From contig CAVXFL010000020.1 in assembly GCA_963761015.1 (NCBI GenBank), positions 124,001 to 188,000 of the forward strand: a stretch of DNA of 64,000 nt. Reading direction: 5' to 3'. Source of the DNA: CAVXFL01 sp963761015. GTDB taxonomy: Bacteria > Pseudomonadota > Alphaproteobacteria > Acetobacterales > Acetobacteraceae. How positions within the stretch are numbered: position 1 is the first letter of the stretch; the number at the start of each line of letters is the position of its first letter. A model generated the notes under the pieces. The model saw only the letters and a list, made by a program, of their open reading frames with translations. It did no database searches and was not told where the DNA came from. The position numbers and the translations under genes are program-made. Below, one piece after another: positions 46,027 through 54,684 of this stretch.

Positions 46027-46713
46027 TCAAAGTAATCCAGCCGGCAGCCCCGCTTCTTCCATCCAGGATAGCGTTCTGCTGAGCTTGTGGCCCCGCCGTC
46101 CCGCAGCCAATAGCCGCGCGAGCCGCGCGAAATCCTCGGGCCGGTCGATGTCCAGGCCGATGCCGGGCAGCGGCAGGATGGACGGCTCGATGCCCATGCG
46201 CCGGGCCGCCGCGAGATGCGGAACAAAGCTGTCGTCGCCAAACCGCAGCGGCACCGCATCGGGCGGCGAGCACAGCACGGCGTTCGATCCGCGCCGGTCA
46301 TGCGCGGGAACGATGCTGAACGCGGGCATCGGGGCATGCGCGCGCAACAGGGCCGAGACCTCCTCCGCGTTGATGAGCGGAATATCGCCCGGCACGGCGA
46401 GCATCGCGTCCGCGCCCTCGCGGACCAGCAATCGCGCGGCGGCGGTCACGGCGGCGGTCTGTCCCTCGCGCGCGTGATCGGCGACGACGCGCGCGCCGAC
46501 CCGCTCGGCAATCCGCACGGCCAATTCGTCGCAAGTCACGACCAGGACGCCGGCAAGCTGCGGAACTTCGGCGAGCGTGCCGAGCACATCCTCGACCATG
46601 CAGGCGGCGAGGACGCGCCGCTGCTCGGGCGACAGCAAGCCGACCAGCCGCTGCTTCGCGGCGGTGAATTCCTTCACCGGCACGACGGCCCAGGTCGCAG
46701 CCGCGCGCCTCAC
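46027..46713 (-). CDS. cofC: 2-phospho-L-lactate (or phosphoenolpyruvate) guanylyltransferase CofC/FbiD
   Basis: A 228-residue nucleotidyltransferase-fold protein that activates 2-phospholactate, PEP or 3-phosphoglycerate with GTP for F420 side-chain addition. It starts with AVVPVKEFTAAKQRL (the nucleotide-binding Lys pair), and has MLAVPGDIPLINAEE (metal-binding Asp), RRGSNAVLC and GLDIDRPEDFARL. Which phosphorylated acid is used cannot be decided by eye. It is the last gene of a cofE-cofD-cofC operon, its start overlapping the cofD stop by 4 bp. Confidence 0.9.
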   Translation of the reverse strand: MRRAAATWAVVPVKEFTAAKQRLVGLLSPEQRRVLAACMVEDVLGTLAEVPQLAGVLVVTCDELAVRIAERVGARVVADHAREGQTAAVTAAARLLVREGADAMLAVPGDIPLINAEEVSALLRAHAPMPAFSIVPAHDRRGSNAVLCSPPDAVPLRFGDDSFVPHLAAARRMGIEPSILPLPGIGLDIDRPEDFARLARLLAAGRRGHKLSRTLSWMEEAGLPAGLL

Positions 46714-47681
46714 GCCGCGCCGCTCCGCCGCAAGCCGTTGCGCCGTACCGCATCCGCGGTTTCCAACGTTGCGCGCGCCAGCACCTCACGCTCCGCGAGG
46801 CTGGTCATCAAGGTCGCAGCGACCGTGACGTAGCAACCGAGTCCGCTTGCCGCTTCGGCATCGGCATCGTCCACGACGAAACCATCGAGCAGATCGCCGT
46901 AATACCGCGCGACGGCAGCGGCGCTCGGGGGTTCGCCCAGTTCGCCCATCATCTTGGCCGTCGGCCCCTTCACCGCGCGGCCGCCGATAATGGGCGAGAC
47001 CGCGACGACGGGTGCCCGGCAGGCCGTCAGGGCCGAGCGCACCTGCGGCACGGCCAGGATCGGCCCGATGCTGATGAACGGATTGGAGGGACAGATCACC
47101 ACGGCGCGCAAGTCGCCTTGCAAGGCGGCGATGAAATCCGGCTGCGGGCGAGCGGCCGTCGCGCCCGCGAAGGCGACTTCGCGCACCGCCGGCTCGCAGC
47201 GCCGGCCGACGAAATAGTTCTGGAAATCCAGCCAGCCGTCATCGGTGCGGACGCGCGTTCGCACGGCGTCTTCGCTCATCGGCAGCAGCGTCGGGGCGAC
47301 GCCCAGGCGGCGGCAGAAATCGGCGGTAACCGCGGAAAGCGCTTCACCCGCGCGCAAACGCCGTGTCCGCTCGATATGTGTGGCGAGATCGCGATCGCCG
47401 AGCCGAAACCAGGTTTCGCCGCCCAACTCGCCGAGCGCCCGCATGAACGACCAGGTTTCATCGCGCCGGCCCCATCCGGTTTCCGGATTGGCGACGCCGG
47501 CGAGCGTGTACATGACCGTGTCGAGGTCGGGCGAAATCGCCAAGCCGAGATGCTCGAAGTCATCGCCGGTGTTCACGACCACGATGAGTTCGTCGGGCGG
47601 CAGAACCCGGCTCAAGCCGAGGGCGAGTTTCGCCCCGCCGATACCGCCGCACAGCGCCAGCACGGCGCCTCGTCCGCTCAC
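46710..47681 (-). CDS. cofD: 2-phospho-L-lactate transferase CofD/FbiA
   Basis: A 323-residue enzyme that joins the activated phospho-acid moiety to F0, forming F420-0 or dehydro-F420-0. It has the CofD signatures ALCGGIGGAKLALGLSRVL, VVVNTGDDFEHLGLAISPDLDTVMYTLAG, CPSNPFISIGPILAVP and SPIIGGRAVKGPTAKMM. Length and motifs match the family throughout. Overlapping starts and stops of 4 bp with cofE and cofC show a translationally coupled operon. Confidence 0.96.
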   Translation of the reverse strand: MSGRGAVLALCGGIGGAKLALGLSRVLPPDELIVVVNTGDDFEHLGLAISPDLDTVMYTLAGVANPETGWGRRDETWSFMRALGELGGETWFRLGDRDLATHIERTRRLRAGEALSAVTADFCRRLGVAPTLLPMSEDAVRTRVRTDDGWLDFQNYFVGRRCEPAVREVAFAGATAARPQPDFIAALQGDLRAVVICPSNPFISIGPILAVPQVRSALTACRAPVVAVSPIIGGRAVKGPTAKMMGELGEPPSAAAVARYYGDLLDGFVVDDADAEAASGLGCYVTVAATLMTSLAEREVLARATLETADAVRRNGLRRSGAA

Positions 47682-48487
47682 CGGAACAGATCCTCGGCCG
47701 CCGGGCGTGCGATCGCGGACGCGGGTCGCGCCGGCGCGGCCCAGCGCAAGCCGCGCACCAGCACGACCGGCCGGCCCTCGTTCGCCTGGCCCATGAGCAG
47801 CGAGGCGGCCGAGGCGATTTCGTCCGCCAGCCCAACCTCGGTCACCTCCAGCAGGCGGCCGGACAGATCCGGCCGGCCCCGCAGGTCCAGCACCGATGGG
47901 AGGCCGGCGGCGCCAATGGCCACGCCGACGGTGCCGAGCCGCCAGGGGCGGCCGAAACTGTCGCTGATGACGAGCGCGAGTTCGACGCCGAATTCGGCCA
48001 TGAGGCGCTCGCGCAGCGCGGCCGCGCTGGTATCGGGCTCGCGCGGCAGCAGCAGCACGCGCTCGGCCGCATCGTCCGGTTCCAGATTCGAGCGGTCCAC
48101 GCCGGCATTGGCCATGACGAAGCCGAGCCGGTGCTCGCAGATCAGCAATCCGGGCCGGCTGCGCACCACGCGCGCGGATTCCGACAGGATGACCTCGACG
48201 ATGCGCGGGTCCTTTTGCGTCTCCTCGGCGAGTTCCCAGGCGCGCGGCGATGGTTGGACGGTGCCGAGATCGACATAGCGCCCTTCCGCCTTGGAGACGA
48301 TTTTCTGCGCGACGACCACAACGTCGCCCGTGCGCGGCGCGCAGTCTTCGCGGCGCATCGCCGCGGCGACCAGCGCGGCGAGATCATCGCCCGGCCGCAC
48401 CATCGGAACGCCGGGAACGGCAATCAAGCGCAAGCAAGGATTATCGCCGCGCCCGCCGCTGCCGTTCCGATCCGAGGTGCTGGTCAT
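47678..48487 (-). CDS. cofE: F420-0:gamma-glutamyl ligase CofE (stand-alone FbiB N-terminal domain)
   Basis: A 269-residue enzyme adding the glutamate tail to F420-0 with GTP. Motifs: VVVAQKIVSKAEGRYVDL, ILSESARVVRSRPGLLICEHRLGFVMANAGVDRSN, SDSFGRPWRLGTVGVAIGAAGLP and DEIASAASLLMGQANEGRPVVLVRG. The family's characteristic S-D-S-F-G-R-P-W is exact. Unlike mycobacterial FbiB, there is no nitroreductase domain at the C-terminus. It is the first gene of the cofE-cofD-cofC operon; ATG 48487 is used (ATG 48496 is possible). Confidence 0.94.
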   Translation of the reverse strand: MTSTSDRNGSGGRGDNPCLRLIAVPGVPMVRPGDDLAALVAAAMRREDCAPRTGDVVVVAQKIVSKAEGRYVDLGTVQPSPRAWELAEETQKDPRIVEVILSESARVVRSRPGLLICEHRLGFVMANAGVDRSNLEPDDAAERVLLLPREPDTSAAALRERLMAEFGVELALVISDSFGRPWRLGTVGVAIGAAGLPSVLDLRGRPDLSGRLLEVTEVGLADEIASAASLLMGQANEGRPVVLVRGLRWAAPARPASAIARPAAEDLFR

Positions 48488-48555
48488 TGCGGCCACGAGA
48501 ACAATAGCGCTTCAGGACGCGGCCAGATCTTCGATGTCGATCACACTGGCGAAGC

Positions 48556-49560
48556 TCAGCCAAACCGCTCGCGCAATCGCGGCAGCACCTGTTCGGCGTA
48601 AAGGTTCAGGAAACGCGCCTGATCCTGCCCTGGGGCGTGGAACACCAGATGGCGAAAACCGAGTTCCACGTAAGGCCGGATCTTCTCGACCTGCTCCTCC
48701 GGATCGGTGGAGACGATCCATCGACTGGCGGCGCGCTCCACCGGAAGCGCGGCGGCGAGCCGCTCCATCTCGGCCGGGTCCTTGACCGAGGTCTTCTCCT
48801 CCGGCGTCAGCGCCAGCGCCGCCCAGAGCCGCGTATCCTCCATCGCCCGGCCGAGGTCGGTATCGAACGACACCTTCACCTCGATCATGCGGTCGAACGC
48901 GCGTTGCGGATCGGCCGAGGTCTGCAGCCCTTCCGCCAAATTGGGCAGCAGCGTCTTCGTATACAGGTCGGTTGCCTTGCCGCTTGTGCAGATGAATCCA
49001 TCGGCTGCCCGGCCGGCATATTTCGCGACCAACGCGCCCGCCGCCGCCACATAGATCGGCACCGGGGTCTCGGGCCGGTCGTAGATCGTCGCGTGCTGCG
49101 TCCGGTAGTACTGGCCCTCGAACGTCACCCGCTCCTCCGTCCACAGCTTGCGGATCAGCGTGATCGATTCGCGCAGCCGGGCGAACCGCTCGCGGAATTC
49201 CGGCCATTCCATGCCGGTGGAAGGCACCTCGTTCAGCGATTCGCCGGTGCCGACCCCCAGTACGACGCGGTTCGGGAACATCGCGCCGAGTGTCGCGAAC
49301 GCGTGCGCGACCACCGAAGGATGGTAGCGGAAGGTCGGCGTCAGCACGCTCGTGCCCATCACCACGCGCGAGGTGCGGCTGCCCAGCGCGCCGAGCCAGG
49401 CGAGCGAGAACGGCGCGTGCCCGTCGGTGTGCTGCCAGGGCTGGAAGTGATCGCTGATGAACACGGAATCGAAGCCGCGCGCCTCGGCGAGGCAGGCGAA
49501 ATCCAGCAACTGGTTCGGACCGAACTGCTCCGCCGACGCCTTGTATCCGAGCCTGAGCAA
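48556..49560 (-). CDS. fgd: F420-dependent glucose-6-phosphate dehydrogenase (LLM superfamily)
   Basis: A 334-residue luciferase-like monooxygenase-fold enzyme predicted to reduce F420 with glucose-6-phosphate, giving 6-phosphogluconolactone and F420H2. It is collinear with mycobacterial FGD1. The catalytic His38, Trp42 and Glu107 (SDHFQPW, VGTGESLNE) correspond to His40, Trp44 and Glu109, and the phosphate-binding Thr/Lys of FICTSGK, the Lys of EEKTS and the Arg of SRWIVSTDP are all present. I start at TTG 49560, behind GGGAGG five bases away, because it gives the family's usual length; an ATG at 49707 would add an unrelated tail. It lies next to cofE on the same strand and supplies the reduced cofactor. 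Confidence 0.88.
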   Translation of the reverse strand: MLRLGYKASAEQFGPNQLLDFACLAEARGFDSVFISDHFQPWQHTDGHAPFSLAWLGALGSRTSRVVMGTSVLTPTFRYHPSVVAHAFATLGAMFPNRVVLGVGTGESLNEVPSTGMEWPEFRERFARLRESITLIRKLWTEERVTFEGQYYRTQHATIYDRPETPVPIYVAAAGALVAKYAGRAADGFICTSGKATDLYTKTLLPNLAEGLQTSADPQRAFDRMIEVKVSFDTDLGRAMEDTRLWAALALTPEEKTSVKDPAEMERLAAALPVERAASRWIVSTDPEEQVEKIRPYVELGFRHLVFHAPGQDQARFLNLYAEQVLPRLRERFG

Positions 49561-49761
49561 GACCGCCTCCCGGGCCGAAAGCCCCAGCGTTGACCGGCCG
49601 GGAACGTGGCGCGGCCGGACGCGCCGGGCAAGCCCCGGCCGGTATTCGGTACAATTATGCGCGTCCGGTCCGCGGGCGCCCCTTTGAAAGCTGGCGCCTC
49701 GGGCCAAGCTGTCCCATCACGCTCGCCCGGCGCGGCGGACCTGCATGGGAGCTGAGATCAG

Positions 49762-50169
49762 ATGGCGCAAATTCCCGATTCGTTCCTGGACCTGGTCAAC
49801 CAGAAGAAGACGTTCGCCAATCTCGCCACCGTGCTGGCCGACGGCTCCCCGCAAGTGACGCCGGTCTGGATCGATTATGCGAATGGCAAGATCCGCTTCA
49901 ACACGGCCAAGGGAAGGGTGAAGGCACGCGTGTTGAAGCAGGGCTCGCCCGTCGCCCTCGCGATCATGGATCCGGATAACGCCTACCGGTATATGCAGGT
50001 TCGCGGTCGCGTCACGGGGGTGGCCGACGATCCGGCGGTGGCCGATGCGCACATCGACGCGCTCGCCAAGAAATACCTCGGCAAGGACAAATATCCGTTC
50101 CGCCAGCCGGGCGAACAGCGCGTGATGTATGAGGTCGAGCCGACCTCGGTGCAGACGATGGCCGCCTGA
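49762..50169 (+). CDS. PPOX-class F420-dependent enzyme (pyridoxamine-phosphate-oxidase fold)
   Basis: A 135-residue split-barrel protein of the flavin/deazaflavin oxidoreductase group. It opens with FLDLVNQKKTFANLATVLADGSPQVTPVW, then KIRFNTAKGRVKARVL and YRYMQVRGRVTGVADD, the pattern of proteins that bind F420 and reduce or bind small molecules. The catalytic substrate is unknown. It is divergent from fgd, so the two share a 200-bp promoter region: fgd produces F420H2 and this protein is a candidate consumer. Confidence 0.86.
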   Translation: MAQIPDSFLDLVNQKKTFANLATVLADGSPQVTPVWIDYANGKIRFNTAKGRVKARVLKQGSPVALAIMDPDNAYRYMQVRGRVTGVADDPAVADAHIDALAKKYLGKDKYPFRQPGEQRVMYEVEPTSVQTMAA

Positions 50170-50179
50170 GCCAACGGCG

Positions 50180-51374
50180 CTACGCGAAAACCTCCTGTTC
50201 CTCTTCGATTTTCGCGGGATCGACATCCATGCCGAGGCCGGGTTGCTCCGGCAGCGGCAGCATGCCCTCGCTCGGTGTCAGCTTATGGACGAGGAAATGC
50301 TGGTTGATCTGGTTCCACTTGACCAGGAATTCCTGGAGCGGCGTCATGACCGGCGACATCGCGAGCGAGAAGTGCAAGCTGGCCGGGGTCGAGGCGTTGT
50401 GCGGAATGACGATCAGATCGTGGGCTGACGCATAGGCCGCGATCTTCAGCGTTTCGCTGAGCCCGCCGGCCCAATAGATGTCCGGTTGCAGGATATCGAG
50501 CGCCTGGGCGTCGATGAACCGCTTGAAGCCCCAGCGCGTGTATTCGTGCTCCGCGCCGGCCAGCGGGATGCTGAGTGCTCTCCTTCACCCGGACATAGCT
50601 GTCGATGCGGTCCGGCATGACGCATTCCTCCAGCCAGCGCGGGCGGTATTCCTCGATGCGCTCGGCGAGGTCGATGGCGTAACCCGGATCGAAGGCCTGC
50701 CAGCAATCGAGCATGATGTCGGCGTCCTCGCCCAGCGCCTCGCGCAAGGTGCGCACCAGATCGACGTTCTTGCGCATCCCCTCGGGCCCGCTCATCGGCC
50801 CGTGGCGGAAGAACCATTTCTGTGCCCGGAAGCCGCGGTCGCGATATTCCTGCGCGCGCCCCCGCACGCGCCCCATGTCCAGCACGTCGAAGCCCAGCAT
50901 GCTGGCATAGAGCGGCATCCGGTCCCGGGTCGGGCCGCCGAGCAGGCGATAGACGGGCTGGCCGAGCCATCGGCCTTTCAAATCCCATAGCGCGCAATCC
51001 ACCGCGCTGATCGCCAGCATCGCGTCGCCCTGGCGGCCATGCACCATGATCCGGTGCATCTGGTCCCACAGCTTCTCGGTCGCGGTCGGGTCCTGCCCCA
51101 TCAGGATCGGCCTGAGGCGCCGGCCGATGAAGTACGCGACGGGCTCCTGCAGCGGCCCGGCGGTGCCGGTCACACCGGCGTCGGTTTGGATTTCCAGGAA
51201 ATGCTGTTCGAAGCGGAAATGCCGCGGATCGACTTGCGTCCCGCCCTCGAAATCCTGCCGGGCGCGGTATTCCGGGTAGATGTCGATCGGGCGCACCAGC
51301 CGCTCCTCCCAGAGCGGCCCATCGGTTTCCATCGTCCCGCGAAAGCGGCGCAGACGCACGGTCGTGATCCGCAT
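50180..51374 (-). pseudogene. Mandelate racemase/muconate lactonizing enzyme family protein, one frameshift
   Basis: Removing one base near 50576 (extra T in AGCACTCAGCATC, minus-strand reading) gives 397 residues of an enolase-superfamily acid-sugar dehydratase or racemase. The capping domain precedes a barrel with the Lys/Arg region FRAQKWFFRHG, first metal ligand Asp in ADIMLDCWQAFDPGYA, then Glu in WLEECVMP and, after the shift, IPLAGAEHEYTRWGF. The repaired protein ends EEEQEVFA. The precise substrate cannot be assigned. It is convergent with the PPOX-type gene and divides the F420 module from the nicotinate module. The break is probably a sequencing insertion. Confidence 0.83.
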
Positions 51375-51415
51375 GCGGCTTTCCTCCCCACGTTCTCAGA
51401 TTCCGCACCGCGCCC

Positions 51416-52292
51416 CTAAGCGCCCCCTCTCGCAGGGTCAAGCCGGGGCGGTGGCGTGCCAACCGTGATGGTGACACCCTGTAAGTGCAGGGTCGCCGCC
51501 CGGATCAGGCCGCGGGTCACCAAGTGCCGCGCGCAGTCCGTTCCGCGATCGAGCGCCAGCGCCTTGTCCGCGTCCGTGAGCGGGGCCACCGCCCGCGTGA
51601 CCGGCAAGCCGCCCAAATCGCTATCGGGATCGATGCTGTCGCACGGAACGCGGGTGATCCCCGCGTGGCCCGGCAAGTCCACCGCATTGGCGATCACCGT
51701 CGCGGCGGCGTCGGCGCCGGCCGCGGTGTCGGCCAGAACCGTGACCGCGTCGGCGATCCCGAGCGAGTGGCTGCGACCGCGCCAGCCGCTCGTGGCGATG
51801 CCGCGCACGGGAGCCTCGGCAGTGAGCACGGCGCGCGCGAACAGCCCCGGTCGATCCGGCCGGTCCACCAGCCCGGCGGTCAGGCGATTCGCCCGGCGCA
51901 AGATGGAGCGCGATGTCGCCGCCATCGTTCACATAGGCCCGCGCCAAGGGCGCCGCCGCGCACATCGCGTGCAGCACCTCCTCCGCGACCGCTCCCGCGA
52001 CCGCCGCCATCGGCGTGATGAACTGCGCGGCGCAATAGGGGGCGACGGCGCGCTGCATCCGGCACGCGACGACGCTGCGCGCCGCAGGACCGTCGGGCGC
52101 GGCGCGGCGGCGCAGCAGCGGCAGTTCCAGGCACAACTCGTCCAGGATGGTGGCCGCTCGCATGCTGGCCGCGCGATAGGCCGTGGCGATCGCGGCGGGC
52201 TCCCCCCAGGCCGCGATGACGAGATCGATCGGGCCGTCGTTCAGATGCAGGCGGCGTCCGTCCGGCAGCAGGCGGGCGGCGAGCCGCGTCAT
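51416..52292 (-). pseudogene. UPF0280 family protein, one frameshift
   Basis: Repaired at 51883-51884 (one G removed on the plus strand), this gene gives 291 residues of the UPF0280 family (ApbE-like relatives). The first half has LNDGPIDLVIAAWGEPAA, FITPMAAVAGAVAEEVLHAM and AYVNDGGDIALHLAPGES, and the second half GIATSGWRGRSHSLGIADAVTVLADTAA. The break lies between GES and LTAGLVDRPDRPG. The gene overlaps the 6-hydroxynicotinate reductase stop by ATGA. UPF0280 genes often sit beside such reductases. Since ApbE attaches flavin to proteins, a maturation role (covalent flavin transfer) for this protein is conceivable but unproven. Confidence 0.83.
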
Positions 52293-53749
52293 GCCACCGG
52301 GGCGAGCGGCCAGGGCGAGCCGGGGCGCGGCGCCTCCGTGCGCATACGCAATAGGGCGAGCACGTCCTCGACCGGGCGGAGCTGGTCCATGTGGCCGCCG
52401 AGCGCGGCGTAATCGTCGCGACGCAGCGTGAACTCGATGGGCGCGACCAGCGCCGGCGTGGGCACGGTGCCGAACGCGTTCGCCGGCATGAGCGCAACAT
52501 CGACCATGAACGTGATGCCGCCGCCCGGCCAGACATAGGCCGGCGCCCCGCCGCAGGTGAGCCGGGTCAGCGCCTGCTTCACCGAGCGGGTCAGCCCCAC
52601 CGGATTCTCGGTCACGCCGGCCCGCAGCGAGCCGCCGGCGCCGGCCATGAACAAGACTGTCGCCAGCGCCGGCTCGCAATTCTCCTTGATGCGCTCGACC
52701 GAGAAGCCGAGCGCCGCAGGGATGTCATGCTCGACCGGATGCAGTTTCTCGTCGAGTTCGAAATAGGCCGCATGCTCGCCGGTGGTGCTGACCATCAGCA
52801 GGCGCAGCCCGGGCCGGGCCTTCCTGGGATCGAACGGCTCCAGGATCGATAGCGGGTCAGCGATGTCGGTGCCGCCCCAGCCGGTGCCGGGGTTCGCGAC
52901 CTCGAAATAGCGGCCGGGGGTGGAGCGGCGGCCGCGCATGCGGATGCCGGTTTCCGCGACGCCCAGCAACTTGCCGGCCTGGTGCTCCGACAACACGCCG
53001 GTGATGTGGTCATCGACGACGACCACCTCGTCCACCTTGCCCTGCCACTGGCGCGCGAACATGCCGATCGTGGCGGAGCCGCAGCCGACGCGCATGCGTT
53101 GCTCCGGCACGCCGTTGATCACCGGCGCCGCGCCCGCAGCGATGGTCAATGACGCGCCATCGTCGATCACCAACTCGACCGGGTTGGCGTTGCACAGATC
53201 GACCAGCGTGGCGCAGGTGACCCGCCCGGTCTTCTTGCCGCTTCCGGTCAGATGGTGCACGCCGCCGAGCGAGAGCATTTGCGACCCGTATTCGCCGGTC
53301 GTCACGTGGCCGACGGGCTCGCCTCCCGCGCGCACCACGCTGCGCTCCGGGCCGAGAAAACGGTCCGTGTCGATCTTCACCTTCACGCCGCAATAGCTGA
53401 AGATCCCCTCGGTCACGACGGTGACCATGTCCACGCCGTCGACCGCCGAGGCAATGATGAACGGCGCCGGCTTGTAATCGGGATAGGTCGTGCCGGCGCC
53501 GATCGCGGTGATGAACGGCGTCGCGCCAACGATATCGCCGTCCCAGTCCGGGGCGTTTTCCAGGAACGGCACGATCTGGGCATTCGCCGCACGGGCGCGA
53601 TCGAGCACCAGCACCGGATCGACGCGCACCAACGCTCCGCCTTGATTGGCATAGCGGTCGCAGGCGCCGGTCATGCCGTCCTTGATGTAGCACAGCACCG
53701 GGCAGGCGTCGCAGCGGATACGGTCGTCGGACCCCTCGGCGATCGACAT
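52289..53749 (-). CDS. 6-hydroxynicotinate reductase
   Basis: A 486-residue enzyme predicted to reduce 6-hydroxynicotinate to 1,4,5,6-tetrahydro-6-oxonicotinate, the second step of the reductive nicotinate pathway described in Eubacterium barkeri. Its N-terminus holds an iron-sulfur cysteine cluster C13, C16, C20 and C30 (RCDACPVLCYIKDGMTGAC). The rest (AIGAGTTYPDYKPAPFIIASAVDGVDMVTVVTEG, VRVGCGSATIGMF) resembles the family that includes hnr. The electron donor in Eubacterium is ferredoxin; here it is unknown. GGAGC precedes the ATG at 53749, and a palindromic operator lies upstream. The enzyme shares its divergent promoter region with the molybdenum hydroxylase operon. Confidence 0.88.
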   Translation of the reverse strand: MSIAEGSDDRIRCDACPVLCYIKDGMTGACDRYANQGGALVRVDPVLVLDRARAANAQIVPFLENAPDWDGDIVGATPFITAIGAGTTYPDYKPAPFIIASAVDGVDMVTVVTEGIFSYCGVKVKIDTDRFLGPERSVVRAGGEPVGHVTTGEYGSQMLSLGGVHHLTGSGKKTGRVTCATLVDLCNANPVELVIDDGASLTIAAGAAPVINGVPEQRMRVGCGSATIGMFARQWQGKVDEVVVVDDHITGVLSEHQAGKLLGVAETGIRMRGRRSTPGRYFEVANPGTGWGGTDIADPLSILEPFDPRKARPGLRLLMVSTTGEHAAYFELDEKLHPVEHDIPAALGFSVERIKENCEPALATVLFMAGAGGSLRAGVTENPVGLTRSVKQALTRLTCGGAPAYVWPGGGITFMVDVALMPANAFGTVPTPALVAPIEFTLRRDDYAALGGHMDQLRPVEDVLALLRMRTEAPRPGSPWPLAPVA

Positions 53750-53765
53750 GGGCGCTCCATCCGGT

Positions 53766-53795
53766 TTGACACCGGCTCCGCGAGATCGTTAGCAT
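53766..53795 (+). promoter_or_regulatory. Promoter of the nicotinate hydroxylase operon
   Basis: A perfect -35 box TTGACA (53766-53771) and a -10-like TAGCAT (53790-53795), 18 bp apart, point to the Mo-hydroxylase operon, with a start about 25 nt before the ATG at 53827. The -10 lies inside the palindromic operator. A weaker minus-strand pair (TTGCAC/TATGCT) may drive the reductase gene. Confidence 0.6.
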
Positions 53796-53806
53796 ACTAA
53801 CGATCT
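53783..53806. promoter_or_regulatory. Operator, perfect 10-bp inverted repeat between the two nicotinate operons
   Basis: AGATCGTTAG is followed by CATA and then by its exact reverse complement CTAACGATCT. The repeat sits in the 77-bp spacer between the divergent reductase and hydroxylase genes and covers the -10 boxes of both. The 24-bp perfect dyad is the size expected for a MarR dimer site, and a MarR-type regulator is encoded at the end of the same gene set (58682-59110), making a repressor for both operons likely. The ligand should be nicotinate or 6-hydroxynicotinate. Confidence 0.78.
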
Positions 53807-53826
53807 TACCCGGGGTGCAACGCGGC

Positions 53827-54684
53827 ATGAAGCCTGCGCCGTTTGCCTATCATCGGGCCCGCGACGTCGCGCATGCGGTGAGCCTGCTGGCCGAGACGGC
53901 GTCGGAAGGTGGTCGGGTGCTTGCGGGCGGGCAGAGCCTGGTGCCGCTGATGGCGTTCCGGCTCGCGCAGCCGGCGCATCTGATCGACATCAACCGCGTC
54001 GCCGACATGGGCGCGCTGTCGGTCGCGGATGGCATGCTGCGCGTCCCGGCGACGGTGCGGCACGCGGAATTCGAGGCGCTCGACGGGCCTGGCCCGCTCG
54101 GCCCCTTGCTCGGTGACGTGGCGCGCCACATCGCCCACGCGCCGATCCGCGTCCGTGGCACTTTCTGCGGTAGCCTCGCCCATGCCGATCCGTCGGCCGA
54201 ATGGCCGCTGGTGTTCGCGACGCTCGGCGGTGAAGCGGTCGCGCGCAGCGTGCGCGGGGAACGCGTCATTGCCGCAACGGACTGGTTTCGCGGCATCATG
54301 AGCACGGCGCTGGCGGACGACGAATTGCTGATCGAGGCGCGTCTGCCGCTTTTGCCGCAAGACGCACGGGCGGGCTTTCGCGAAATCAGCCGCCGCGCCG
54401 GCGATTACGCGATGGCGATGGCGCTCGTGGTCTTTCGCATCGAGGACGGCGCGATCGCGGAACCGCGCATCGGCATCGGCGGCGCCGAGCGCGTGCCGCG
54501 GCGGATCGCGACGGCCGAAGCGGCGTTGACCGGCGCGCCGACGACCGAGGAAGCGTTCCGCGCCGCCGCCGCTATCGCCGCGGCCGCGATCACGCCGATG
54601 GAGGACGTGCAGGTTTCCGCCGCGCTGCGCCGCGATCTGGTCCGCGCCATGGTGCACCGCGCCTTGCGGGGTGCGATAAGTTGA
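53827..54684 (+). CDS. Nicotinate dehydrogenase-type Mo hydroxylase, FAD (medium) subunit
   Basis: A 285-residue FAD-binding subunit of the xanthine-oxidase family (CoxM/NdhF-like). FAD-binding motifs AGGQS (33-37) and TFCGSLAHADP (111-121) are clear. The gene order medium-large-small with 4-bp overlaps, and the reductase and enamidase genes beside it, indicate that the complex hydroxylates nicotinate to 6-hydroxynicotinate. The ATG at 53827 is used (an ATG at 53815 is 4 codons upstream). Electrons would leave through this FAD. Confidence 0.85.
   Translation: MKPAPFAYHRARDVAHAVSLLAETASEGGRVLAGGQSLVPLMAFRLAQPAHLIDINRVADMGALSVADGMLRVPATVRHAEFEALDGPGPLGPLLGDVARHIAHAPIRVRGTFCGSLAHADPSAEWPLVFATLGGEAVARSVRGERVIAATDWFRGIMSTALADDELLIEARLPLLPQDARAGFREISRRAGDYAMAMALVVFRIEDGAIAEPRIGIGGAERVPRRIATAEAALTGAPTTEEAFRAAAAIAAAAITPMEDVQVSAALRRDLVRAMVHRALRGAIS

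Noticed and set aside
49561..49707. Longer N-terminus for the Fgd-type gene (ATG 49707)
   Set aside because: The added residues do not resemble the family, whereas TTG 49560 has GGGAGG at good spacing and gives the family length.
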